Shown piece after piece: positions 1 to 5,822 of a DNA stretch of 8,030 nucleotides. The DNA comes from Chthoniobacter flavus (GTDB lineage: Bacteria > Verrucomicrobiota > Verrucomicrobiia > Chthoniobacterales > Terrimicrobiaceae). Both the position numbers and the translations under genes were made by a program. The notes below the pieces were generated by a model, which worked only from the letters and a program-made list of their open reading frames with translations, was not told where the DNA came from and ran no database searches. The stretch lies in NCBI GenBank assembly GCA_945903555.1, contig CAMDOJ010000083.1, forward strand, positions 1 through 8,030, given 5' to 3'. Each line of letters begins with the position of its first letter. Position 1 is the first letter of the stretch.

Positions 1-593
1 CCGGATGGAAACGACTCAATGGATTCGCCAAGATACTCATAGGCCGCCGGGCGCTTTGTTGCCCAACCAGCAATACGCGGGAGAATCCGGTGAAGATAGA
101 ATCGGTAGATGTTCCGAAAGGTTTCCCACTCCGGAAGAGAGAAATCGAGAATGAGCAGCGTGCCCCCAGGCCGCAAAACCCGCTCCATTTCTCGCAACGC
201 CCCAGGCCAAGACGCCATATTGCGAAGGCCGAAGGCGACAGTCACAACATCGAATGAGGCATTCGCAAAGGGCAATGCCAGCGCATCCGCCTGCACCAAT
301 CGAGCGACTCCCTTCCTGCGCGCTTGACTCAGCATCGGCAAGCAAAAATCCGCCGCCGTCACTGCAGCAATCGGGCAAGATTTCTTCAAAGCGATCGCGA
401 GGTCGCCACTGCCTGTAGCCAGATCCAAAACGCGACTGGGAGAAAGACGACCCACCTTCCTCGCCACCCGGAATCGCCAGTAATAATCGAGCCCACCGCT
501 GAGCAAATGGTTAGCAAAATCGTAGCGCTTGGAGATCGAACTGAATGTCGATCTCACAAACTCAGGATCTGTTTGGGATAGGATACTGTGCAC
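1..593 (-). CDS. ubiE: Demethylmenaquinone/ubiquinone C-methyltransferase (MenG/UbiE), 3' end cut off
   Basis: SAM-dependent methyltransferase that C-methylates the quinone ring in menaquinone or ubiquinone synthesis. The 197 visible residues show the family pattern in order: N-terminal FSSISKRYDFANHLLSGG (about 17-34), SAM motif I DLATGSGD (57-64), an acidic D82, QADALALPF (101-109), the family signature FGLRNM (121-126), RPGG (141-144), and LPRIAGW followed by YEYLGESI (171-192). About 35-40 C-terminal residues lie beyond the window edge. No ATG is available at the N-terminus. I chose a GTG because it places the start 9-12 residues before the conserved VRSTFSSI block; another in-frame GTG 12 codons later would leave almost no N-terminus. 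A weak GGAAAG lies 12 nt upstream. The start is only 22 nt after the tRNA-Leu, so the two may share a transcript. Family assignment is firm; menaquinone versus ubiquinone cannot be decided here. Confidence 0.93.
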   Translation of the reverse strand, partial: MHSILSQTDPEFVRSTFSSISKRYDFANHLLSGGLDYYWRFRVARKVGRLSPSRVLDLATGSGDLAIALKKSCPIAAVTAADFCLPMLSQARRKGVARLVQADALALPFANASFDVVTVAFGLRNMASWPGALREMERVLRPGGTLLILDFSLPEWETFRNIYRFYLHRILPRIAGWATKRPAAYEYLGESIESFPS

Positions 594-615
594 GATAAAA
601 AAGGGCTTTCCGAAG

Positions 616-697
616 TGCTCACGAGAGGATTCGAACCTCCAAGGGTTACCCCATGCGGTCCTGAGCCGCACGCGTCTGCCAGTTCCGCCACGTGAGC
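616..697 (-). tRNA. tRNA-Leu (anticodon CAG)
   Basis: An 82-nt class II tRNA. The acceptor stem GCTCACG/CGTGAGC pairs perfectly over 7 bp with discriminator A at 616. The anticodon stem TGCGG/CCGCA encloses loop CTCAGGA, giving anticodon CAG (bases 663-661), which reads CUG. There is a long variable arm (GGGGTAACCC region), and the T arm has the TTCGAAT loop closed by GGAGG/CCTCT with one G-T wobble. Long variable arm, CAG anticodon and discriminator A all agree with leucine. CCA is not encoded (CTT follows on the minus strand), so it must be added after transcription. A run of six T lies at 602-597, just before the ubiE start, but no good hairpin precedes it, so it is not a clear terminator. 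Confidence 0.96.
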
Positions 698-712
698 TCG
701 AACAGGGCACAT

Positions 713-740
713 AAGCTATCCCAACCTCATTTTATGTAAA
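713..740 (-). promoter_or_regulatory. Possible sigma70-type promoter for tRNA-Leu
   Basis: On the minus strand, TTTACA (740-735; five of six matches to TTGACA) is followed after 16 bp by TAGCTT (718-713; three of six matches to TATAAT). The predicted start of transcription would be about 8-10 nt before the mature tRNA 5' end at 697, as expected for a tRNA gene. The -10 match is weak, so this is only a candidate. Confidence 0.3.
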
Positions 741-860
741 CACCAAAATGCCAAGTCTTGAGCAATTTTTACCGCCCGCTCGCCTCACCCCAAACTGCGT
801 AGATTCCTCGCTATGAATGCATAGAAGACAGCTTCTGCCTACACCACCCACCTTGAGCGA

Positions 861-1805
861 TCAAGTCGGCAGCGTGCACACTAAGAGCGATGCCGATTCC
901 CCGATCGGAATCACGCACCCCTGATCCACACTCGCAGGAATGAGAAAAAATTGCCCCCTCTCCATTTTCTGATTCAAGCATGTCACGGTTCCCTCGACGA
1001 CGACGGCAAGAACGAATCGACCTGATGGACGAAGGTCGGCAGGCTCGGAGATACGGGCTTTTTCGATGTGGAAAAAGGGACAATTTGCAATGAGCCCCTC
1101 GGAAGCCGATTCGACTCGAGGCTCGAAATCCTCGAAATCGATAGAGTCCATCGATTCCTTGATATGCAACGCCCGCGGAAGTCCATCCAATCCCACGCGA
1201 TTCCAATCGAAAACTCGATATGTCGTATCGCTATTCTGCTGCACCTCGATGATCACATTCCCCTCGCCGATAGCGTGAAGACGTCCGCTCGGGATAAAAA
1301 TGCTCTCCCCAGTTGCAACAGGCACTTGGTGAAGCGCTGACTCCACATTCCCGCTTTCAAGAAGCACCTCGAACGCCTCTCGGGTCACCCCCTTTTTGAG
1401 ACCCGCATAAATGCTGGCCCCGGGCAGAGAATCCAAAAAATACCAGGCCTCGGTCTTAGGCTCCCCGCCCAGCTTTGCAGCCTTATTGACCGGGGGGTGA
1501 ACTTGCACTGAAAGTTTTTCGCACGCATCGAGCAACTTGACCAAAAGGGGAAATCGCGGCGCGGTCGATGAGGAATACGCTTCACCGAAAACCGCAGTCC
1601 GATGGCTCGTCCAAAGCTCATGCAGGCTCACTCCCTTGAGCGCCCCGCCACTGACAATACTCTGTGCATCCTTGCGATCGACCACCTCCCAGAGCTCGCC
1701 GATTGGAACCCCTGGAGGCAATACCTTGCCCGCCAGATTCTCAAGTCGACGCCCCCCCCAAACTCGCTCCATGCTGATCGTTTGAAATAAAATCGGTTCA
1801 TCCAT
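861..1805 (-). CDS. manA: Mannose-6-phosphate isomerase, type I (zinc-dependent cupin)
   Basis: Interconverts fructose-6-phosphate and mannose-6-phosphate in the cytoplasm, linking glycolysis with mannose and GDP-sugar supply. The protein is 314 residues, the short Bacillus-type form. Visible landmarks are MERVWGGRRL (12-21), a LSVQVHPP block supplying Q101 and H103, KTEAWYFL with E119, IPSGRLHAIGEG with H177 (together the expected zinc ligands), and the signature IEVQQNSDTTYRVFDWNR (186-203). I chose the ATG at 1805 because DEPILFQT directly precedes the conserved WGG block as in relatives. A TTG ten codons upstream (1835) keeps the frame open but adds GPQNRTLAG, which has no family counterpart. 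A GGCAGG sits only 1 nt before the ATG, too near for a normal ribosome site. The gene is divergent from the XRE regulator gene at 1994; whether that protein controls manA is unknown. Confidence 0.94.
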   Translation of the reverse strand: MDEPILFQTISMERVWGGRRLENLAGKVLPPGVPIGELWEVVDRKDAQSIVSGGALKGVSLHELWTSHRTAVFGEAYSSSTAPRFPLLVKLLDACEKLSVQVHPPVNKAAKLGGEPKTEAWYFLDSLPGASIYAGLKKGVTREAFEVLLESGNVESALHQVPVATGESIFIPSGRLHAIGEGNVIIEVQQNSDTTYRVFDWNRVGLDGLPRALHIKESMDSIDFEDFEPRVESASEGLIANCPFFHIEKARISEPADLRPSGRFVLAVVVEGTVTCLNQKMERGQFFLIPASVDQGCVIPIGESASLLVCTLPT

Positions 1806-1873
1806 ACCTGCCAGAGTCCGATTCTGCGGCCCCAATTCAATCTAAAAAAACCCGCCAAAGAGGAAGTTTGCTC

Positions 1874-1931
1874 ATCGCCCTGTCTTTTCTTTTTTTTCAC
1901 TCATATCCAATGGGTTGATATTTAGGGCGAT
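1874..1931. repeat. Spaced inverted repeat in the manA/regulator intergenic region
   Basis: ATCGCCCT (1874-1881) and AGGGCGAT (1924-1931) form a perfect 8-bp inverted repeat with a 42-bp spacer, about four helical turns. The right half overlaps a second inverted repeat, TTAGGG (1922-1927) and CCCTAA (1933-1938) around CGATC. They lie between divergent genes and could be regulator half-sites, but a chance 8-bp match in a region of this size is not very improbable. Confidence 0.3.
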
Positions 1932-1949
1932 CCCCTAACCTCAAAAAAA

Positions 1950-1969
1950 AGAAGGTTTACTAAACTTCT
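1950..1969. repeat. Bulged palindrome next to an A8 run, upstream of the XRE gene
   Basis: AGAAG(G)TTTA and TAAACTTCT flank a single C, giving 9-bp arms with one bulged G in the left arm. On the plus strand the palindrome is directly preceded by eight A, ending at its first base (1943-1950). On the minus strand it therefore reads as an AT-rich hairpin followed by T8, the layout of an intrinsic terminator for leftward transcription. No leftward gene lies to its right before coaB, so it might stop antisense transcription entering manA. It might instead be an operator for the regulator gene starting 25 bp downstream. The sequence does not decide between these. Confidence 0.4.
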
Positions 1970-1993
1970 CTCCGAGGCTAAGACTATTTTATT

Positions 1994-2329
1994 ATGCGCC
2001 TAAAACTCTTAAACAAACGTCTTCGCGACCTGCGTGTTTCCTTAGGCCTTTCCCAAGAAGCCATGGGATCGTATGGATTTATTTCTACCCCAGGCTGGGT
2101 TAAAATTGAAAATGCCACCCGTAATCCGAGTGATGAGCTTATCAGCACGCTTTGCGACTGGCTTGCAAAAGAAGGCCATGTTGACGCTGGTCAAAAGCAG
2201 GCCCTTTTGGAAGAATTGCTCTGTTTGAAATACGTGAACAGTCTTTCCTCATTCGTGAGTCGACTCGCTTCGGATTACTACAAGACTCTGGTGATTCCGA
2301 ATATTCTCCGACTCCCGGAGAAAGCCTAA
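1994..2329 (+). CDS. Small XRE-family (Cro/CI-type) helix-turn-helix protein
   Basis: A 111-residue protein whose first 60 residues match the XRE helix-turn-helix layout. Residues 6-17 (LNKRLRDLRVSL) form helix 1. LGLSQEAMGSYGFIS (17-31) covers the turn and helix 2, with the typical LSQE. TPGWVKIENATRNPS (32-46) resembles the recognition helix and the following I-E-N-x-x-R-x-P loop. DELISTLCDWL (47-57) is helix 4. The C-terminal half (61-111) is helical and leucine-rich with no recognised domain. There is no signal peptide or membrane segment. No Shine-Dalgarno sequence precedes the ATG; the nearest GAGG is 17 nt away. It is transcribed away from manA and towards coaB, with palindromes just upstream that may be its own operator. 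Most likely a DNA-binding regulator. The target is unknown, and no toxin gene sits beside it. Confidence 0.75.
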   Translation: MRLKLLNKRLRDLRVSLGLSQEAMGSYGFISTPGWVKIENATRNPSDELISTLCDWLAKEGHVDAGQKQALLEELLCLKYVNSLSSFVSRLASDYYKTLVIPNILRLPEKA

Positions 2330-2355
2330 GATCCTGACTCGCCTACTTCACCCTA

Positions 2356-2370
2356 CCGCTCGCTCGGCGG
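2356..2370. repeat. Small hairpin between convergent XRE and coaB genes
   Basis: CCGC (2356-2359) and GCGG (2367-2370) enclose a 7-nt loop in the 45-bp gap between the stops of two convergent genes. No T-run follows in the coaB direction. On the plus strand a TTTTT occurs about 7 nt after the stem, already inside coaB. It could weakly assist termination of the XRE transcript, but the stem is short. Confidence 0.2.
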
Positions 2371-2374
2371 ATTC

Positions 2375-3088
2375 TCATTTTTGGCCGAAGATTTCCATCA
2401 ACGCCAAAGCCAAGGATTTTTTGTCTCCGCAGTGCCTGAGTGACAAGTCCCTTTGAAGGATTCCGAACCCTTCGCCGTATGCTTTCCCATTCACAACACA
2501 GACGTCCGAGCCGGTTTCTCCGAGCTGTCTAGCACCACGTTCGATGGCATCCGAGCGCTGACCATCGAGCTCATATTTCCAACCTACAACAAGGGCTTGA
2601 GGAAACCACTCGCGAAGCTCGGGTAGAATTTTGCTGGCGGGTTGAAGATGGATGGTGATGCCTCCCGATCGGCTGGAGATTTTCTCTTTCGAGTCCCCAC
2701 CCTCCATAGCCACAATCTTAAAATCACAAAGAGCAGCCGCATGGAAAATCAAGTCCGGTTGGCATGGGAGGGTCCTCAATGCCTGCGCTAAAGAATCGTT
2801 CGTCGAGAAGGACTTCAACTTAACGCCCGTAGGCGCAGCAGCGGTGCTCCCCTCCCCTCGGAAGCAGATCACATCGTAACCGCGTTCTTTTAGCTCGGCG
2901 CTGAGTATCGCGCCGATCTCACCGGTGGCAAAATTTGTCAACCGGCGCACGCCATCAATGGACTCGAACGCCGGCCCGCATGTCACAATGGCCAGCGGGC
3001 AAGGTTCGAGTCTTGGCGGATTTTCCAAAGCTTGGTTAGTGGCGGAAGTGACGTTTGCCCGTGAAGACCATCGCCACTCCTTTATCAT
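2375..3088 (-). CDS. coaB: Phosphopantothenate-cysteine ligase (CoaB/DFP domain, stand-alone)
   Basis: Joins 4'-phosphopantothenate and cysteine in coenzyme A synthesis. It is about 237 residues from the ATG at 3088. Counting from there, the core begins at LAIVTCGPAFESIDGVRRLTN (32-52), carrying the nucleotide-site Gly-Pro and the conserved Asn (N52, matching catalytic Asn of E. coli CoaB). TGEIG, FHAAALCDF (115-123), a Lys in KEKI (134-137), VVGWKYELDG (167-176) and SDVCVVNG (194-201) follow. There is no flavodoxin-like CoaC decarboxylase domain, so that activity must be encoded elsewhere. The start is uncertain: a GTG at 3115, the ATG at 3088 and a TTG at 3028 are all in frame. The first two lie inside the purH 3' end in another frame; the TTG falls 7 nt after the purH stop and close to the conserved core. 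It follows purH and probably depends on the same transcript. Confidence 0.87.
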   Translation of the reverse strand: MIKEWRWSSRANVTSATNQALENPPRLEPCPLAIVTCGPAFESIDGVRRLTNFATGEIGAILSAELKERGYDVICFRGEGSTAAAPTGVKLKSFSTNDSLAQALRTLPCQPDLIFHAAALCDFKIVAMEGGDSKEKISSRSGGITIHLQPASKILPELREWFPQALVVGWKYELDGQRSDAIERGARQLGETGSDVCVVNGKAYGEGFGILQRDLSLRHCGDKKSLALALMEIFGQK

Positions 3089-4559
3089 TCGCAGCTTGGA
3101 TGACCTCCGGGTCACGCACGGATCCCCCCGGCTGGATCGCCGCCGTCGCGCCCGCTTCAGCCGCCGCGATCAGTCCGTCAGCAAACGGGAAAAAGGCGTC
3201 ACTGCAAACAACGCTGCCCTTAAGCGAGAGCCCCGCCTCCTGCGCCTTCCAGACGGCGATACGAGAAGAGTCCACTCGGGACATCTGCCCAGCACCAATA
3301 CCAAGCGTGCGGTCGGTGCCCGCGTAGACGATAGCATTCGATTTGACATGCTTCACCACCTTCCAACCGAACTCCATGGCCTCGATCTCCGCCTTCGTAG
3401 GAGGACGTGCGGTCACGACGTTGTGCTCAAGTTCGGGCATCTCGGAGTTATCGGAATCCTGCACAAGCAGGCCGCCAATCACGCTTCGGATATCTCGTCC
3501 GGATTGGGGGAACGCCTTGAGCGTCCGCATGAGTCGAAGGTTTTTCTTTTTCTGGAGAAGTGAACGCGCATCGGTATCGAATTCCGGCGCGATAATGACC
3601 TCGCTAAAAATCTCGCAAATGGCCTTGGCGAGCGAAAGTGTAACGGGGCGATTGCAAATAATGATGCCACCAAAGGGAGCTTGCTTGTCCGTGGTAAAGG
3701 CTTTTTCCCAAGCCTCGCGAAGATCCGGATCGGTGCCCACGCCGCAAGGGTTCGTGTGCTTGAGGATGGCGACTGTGGGCTTACTGAATTCCGCCATCAG
3801 ATTTCCAGCGGCATTGATATCAAGAATATTGTTATAGGAGAGTTCCTTTCCGTGAAGCTTTTCAAAATAGGATTCAAAATCTCCATAAAGTTCAGCTTGT
3901 TGGTGGGGATTCTCGCCGTAACGAAGTCGCATTTCCAATGGCAACTCCAAGCGAAAGCGACTGCATGTCTCCTGCTCCCGGTTCAGAAACGAAGAGATAG
4001 CCGAATCATAGGCTGAAGTGGTCGCAAATGCCTTGATCGCGAGCCTCTCGCGGAGCGTTCGCGTGGTGCCGCCCGACTCTTCTTTCATATCCTCCAACAC
4101 GGCAGGGTAATCCAATGGATCAGTGACAACGCACACGGACTGATAGTTTTTTGAAGCGCTTCGAATCATCGATGGACCGCCAATATCGATCTGCTCGATA
4201 GCCTCGGGTAAGGTCACGTCTTCCTTCGCAATCGTGGCTTCAAATGGGTAGAGATTCACAACGACCAAATCAATCGGGCGGATGCCGTGGGCTTTTGCCT
4301 GCTCCTCATGCTCGTGATTCCCCCTCAGATAGAGCAACCCGCCATGGATTTTGGGATGGAGGGTTTTCACCCTACCCTCAAGAATTTCGGGGGACCCAGT
4401 GAAGTTCGAGACTTCCACATTCGGAATGCCGGCGGCCTGAAGGGCCTTGGCGGTGCCTCCGGTGGATAGGATTTCGACGCCGAATGCGGCTAGTTGCGTT
4501 GCGAATTCGACGATGCCGGTCTTATCGGAGACCGAGATCAGTGCACGTTGGATTTTCAT
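3036..4559 (-). CDS. purH: Bifunctional AICAR transformylase / IMP cyclohydrolase
   Basis: Catalyses the last two steps of purine synthesis: formylation of AICAR by 10-formyltetrahydrofolate, then ring closure to IMP. It is 507 residues, near the usual 510-530. The N-terminal MGS-like cyclohydrolase domain (1 to about 195) shows ISVSDKTG (8-15), STGGT (32-36), GRVKTLHPKIHGG (62-74), LVVVNLYPF (98-106) and IDIGGPSMIRSA (124-135). The transformylase domain shows RYGENPHQ (213-220), LSYNNILDINA (240-250), the catalytic Lys-His in KHTNPCG (267-273), GIGAGQMSRVDS (420-431), SDAFFPFADG (453-462) and the family ending TGKRHFRH. The ATG at 4559 is the natural start, directly before IQRALISVSD. No Shine-Dalgarno sequence is visible; a T-rich stretch precedes it. 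The 3' end probably overlaps coaB. No purine riboswitch or other leader was recognised in the 239-bp gap to phoU. Confidence 0.98.
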   Translation of the reverse strand: MKIQRALISVSDKTGIVEFATQLAAFGVEILSTGGTAKALQAAGIPNVEVSNFTGSPEILEGRVKTLHPKIHGGLLYLRGNHEHEEQAKAHGIRPIDLVVVNLYPFEATIAKEDVTLPEAIEQIDIGGPSMIRSASKNYQSVCVVTDPLDYPAVLEDMKEESGGTTRTLRERLAIKAFATTSAYDSAISSFLNREQETCSRFRLELPLEMRLRYGENPHQQAELYGDFESYFEKLHGKELSYNNILDINAAGNLMAEFSKPTVAILKHTNPCGVGTDPDLREAWEKAFTTDKQAPFGGIIICNRPVTLSLAKAICEIFSEVIIAPEFDTDARSLLQKKKNLRLMRTLKAFPQSGRDIRSVIGGLLVQDSDNSEMPELEHNVVTARPPTKAEIEAMEFGWKVVKHVKSNAIVYAGTDRTLGIGAGQMSRVDSSRIAVWKAQEAGLSLKGSVVCSDAFFPFADGLIAAAEAGATAAIQPGGSVRDPEVIQAANDKGVAMVFTGKRHFRH

Positions 4560-4573
4560 TATGAAGAAAAAAG

Positions 4574-4600
4574 TTTATATCCGCAGGGCGGGTAGTTCAA
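4574..4600 (-). promoter_or_regulatory. Candidate purH promoter close to the start codon
   Basis: On the minus strand TTGAAC (4600-4595) is followed after 15 bp by TATAAA (4579-4574). Both hexamers match the sigma70 consensus well, but the spacer is short. Only 14 nt separate the -10 box from the purH ATG, so the leader would be about 7 nt, in keeping with the absence of a ribosome binding site. Confidence 0.4.
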
Positions 4601-4760
4601 TAGAGAATCTGGCGCACGAAATAAGGAATCGCCCCCATTTCTCGATCCGATACGCGAGCCTGCTAGACCTCATTGTCGAGCTGTTCCCTCATTTTCCCGT
4701 GCACGAAAAAATGCCGTATTTCGACATCACCATAAATTCCAAAAAAAACAGACGATTCGA

Positions 4761-4790
4761 TTGATTAATCAAAGCCTCCCAATGTAATAT
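4761..4790 (+). promoter_or_regulatory. Candidate phoU promoter giving a nearly leaderless mRNA
   Basis: TTGATT (4761-4766) and TAATAT (4785-4790) are separated by 18 bp, an acceptable sigma70 arrangement. The phoU ATG begins 8 nt after the -10 box, so transcription would begin within a couple of bases of the start codon. No Shine-Dalgarno sequence lies upstream of the ATG. No clear PhoB box was recognised. Confidence 0.45.
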
Positions 4791-4798
4791 CCAACGCT

Positions 4799-5491
4799 AT
4801 GCCCGAAGAAGCCGCCCGCCACATCTTGAGTAGTTTTGAATCCGCCCTTGATAATCTCAGAAAGGATGTCCTTATGATGTCGAGCCTATCGTCCCGCAGT
4901 ATCGAAAACTCCCGTAAAGGTCTCTTTGATCGTGATGAGGACTTCTGCAACACCGTCATCGCCGACGATGAGGAAATCGATTTGCTCGAGATTCAAGTCG
5001 ACAACCAAGGCATCGAGATCATGCTCCGGTTCCATCCCTTTGCCTCGGACCTCCGCAATGTGATTGGCGCGATGAAAACCAGCGTCAATCTTGAGCGCGT
5101 AGCCGACCAGTCTGTGGGTATCGCTCGCCGCGCTCGTAAGCTAACTGCTCTCCAAGTGCTCTCGGAGACCGCCGAGATAGAGCCACTGTTCCGCTACGCC
5201 TCCTCGATGTTCAATGACGCCATCAAAGCCTATGCGGATGGGAACATCGAGCTCGCTCAGACCATTAGAAGTCGAGACAAGGAACTCGATCAACTCAATC
5301 GGGAATTTGCCGAATACCTCACCGAGAAGATGCCCCAGAACCCCGACTCCATTCGTGGATTTCTCGAGCTCATCTTTATTGCGCGCTGCCTCGAAAGAAT
5401 CGGCGATCAAGCCAAGAATATCGCCGAGGACACGATCTTCGCGGTTTCACTCAAAGACATCCGCCACACTGCTGGCGAACCGAACATTTAA
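4799..5491 (+). CDS. phoU: PhoU-family phosphate signalling regulator
   Basis: Cytoplasmic helical protein that, in studied bacteria, ties the Pst phosphate transporter to the PhoR/PhoB two-component system and represses the Pho response when phosphate is plentiful. It is 230 residues, the usual length. Two tandem three-helix repeats are evident, each with the metal-cluster E-x-x-x-D motif: LERVADQ (E99, D103) and LERIGDQ (E199, D203), exactly 100 residues apart. Repeat 1 also has DDEEIDLLEIQVDN (56-69) and repeat 2 SRDKELDQLNREF (158-170). FHPFASDLRNVIGAMK (78-93) is the standard family segment. The ATG at 4799 puts a normal-length N-terminus before FESALDNLRKDV. The gene stands alone: no pstSCAB or phoBR is in view, although these often adjoin phoU. 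It converges on the HAD phosphatase gene across the repeat region. Confidence 0.95.
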   Translation: MPEEAARHILSSFESALDNLRKDVLMMSSLSSRSIENSRKGLFDRDEDFCNTVIADDEEIDLLEIQVDNQGIEIMLRFHPFASDLRNVIGAMKTSVNLERVADQSVGIARRARKLTALQVLSETAEIEPLFRYASSMFNDAIKAYADGNIELAQTIRSRDKELDQLNREFAEYLTEKMPQNPDSIRGFLELIFIARCLERIGDQAKNIAEDTIFAVSLKDIRHTAGEPNI

Positions 5492-5498
5492 ATTTAAA
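5487..5498. repeat. AT palindrome over the phoU stop codon
   Basis: TTTAAATTTAAA is a perfect 12-bp palindrome spanning the phoU TAA (5489-5491). It abuts a sharp change from AT-rich to very GC-rich sequence where the repeat region begins. It might mark an insertion boundary or be chance composition; no matching copy lies at the other end of the repeats. Confidence 0.3.
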
Positions 5499-5506
5499 AG
5501 GGCCGC

Positions 5507-5648
5507 GGCTTTGCCGAGAGGAGAGTCGGACGGCGGCGGCGCGCCGTCCCTACCCTCGCGGAACGAGGAGCGCTTCGCGCCATGGTGCGGCAGCACCCTT
5601 CGTTTCAATTGGTAGGGGCGCCGCGCCGTCGGGGCCCCTGACTTCAGG
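5507..5648. repeat. GC-rich 142-bp repeat, copy 1, with inverted arms
   Basis: The 420-bp gap between phoU and the HAD gene (5492-5911) has no convincing gene and is mostly two copies of this element. Copy 1 begins GGCTTTGCCG and ends CTGACTTCAGG. Inside, two imperfectly inverted 24-bp arms (5531-5554, ending CCCTACC, and 5611-5634, starting GGTAGGGG) flank a 56-bp centre. The centre contains CGCTTCGCG and the hairpin GGTGC-GGCA-GCACC. The left arm itself folds: GGACGGC (5528-5534) and GCCGTCC (5543-5549) pair over 7 bp. With no ORF for a transposase, it resembles a MITE or REP-type non-autonomous repeat. Its place between convergent genes suits a bidirectional transcription stop, but that is inference. 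Confidence 0.85.
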
Positions 5649-5680
5649 CGACCACGTCGCCGTTTCTCGGGGATCGGGTC

Positions 5681-5822
5681 GGCTTCGCCGAAAGAGAGTC
5701 GGACCGCGGCGGCGCGCCGTCCCTACCCTCGGGGGTACATGGGGCGCTTCGCGCCATGGTGCGGCAGCACCCTTCGTGTCAATTGGTAGGGGCGCCGCGC
5801 CGTCGGGGCCTCTGACTTCAGG
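5681..5822. repeat. GC-rich 142-bp repeat, copy 2 (direct, 174-bp offset)
   Basis: Same length and orientation as copy 1, with 32 bp of unrelated sequence between them (5649-5680). The right 75 or so bases are almost identical, with single changes only (CGTTTC to CGTGTC, GGCCCC to GGCCTC). The left part has two compensating 1-nt indels, and a block after CCCTACCCTCG is replaced (CGGAACGAGGA versus GGGGTACATGGG). The inverted arms are 5704-5727 and 5785-5808, pairing at about 20 of 24 positions. The central GGCGC-TTC-GCGCC hairpin is perfect here. The perfect hairpin inside the left arm of copy 1 is weakened by a G-to-C change (GGACCGC). The remaining 5823-5911 shows nothing recognisable beyond a weak GCGT/ACGC hairpin past the HAD gene stop. 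Confidence 0.85.

Noticed and set aside
37..378. Minus-strand 113-codon ORF inside ubiE
   Set aside because: It is a frame-shadow of the methyltransferase; the adjacent frame gives the complete UbiE motif series.
811..836. Two adjoining small hairpins, CTATG/CATAG and AGAAG/CTTCT, after manA
   Set aside because: They are overlapping 5-bp stems with no T-run in the manA direction, so they are not a convincing terminator.
2925..3563. Plus-strand 212-codon ORF opposite coaB and purH
   Set aside because: It is antisense to two firmly identified genes and has an Arg-rich composition typical of a shadow frame.
4561..4764. Plus-strand ORF of 67 codons from ATG at 4561 (MKKKVYIRRAG...), back-to-back with purH
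   Set aside because: It has no ribosome site, no recognisable domain, several rare-type codons (ATA, AGG, AGA), and covers the likely purH and phoU promoters. It is most likely chance, though a small protein cannot be excluded.
5214..5615. Plus-strand 133-codon ORF across the phoU 3' end and repeat copy 1
   Set aside because: It lies in another frame of phoU, has low-complexity Ser/Arg/Pro composition, and its end is made of repeat sequence.
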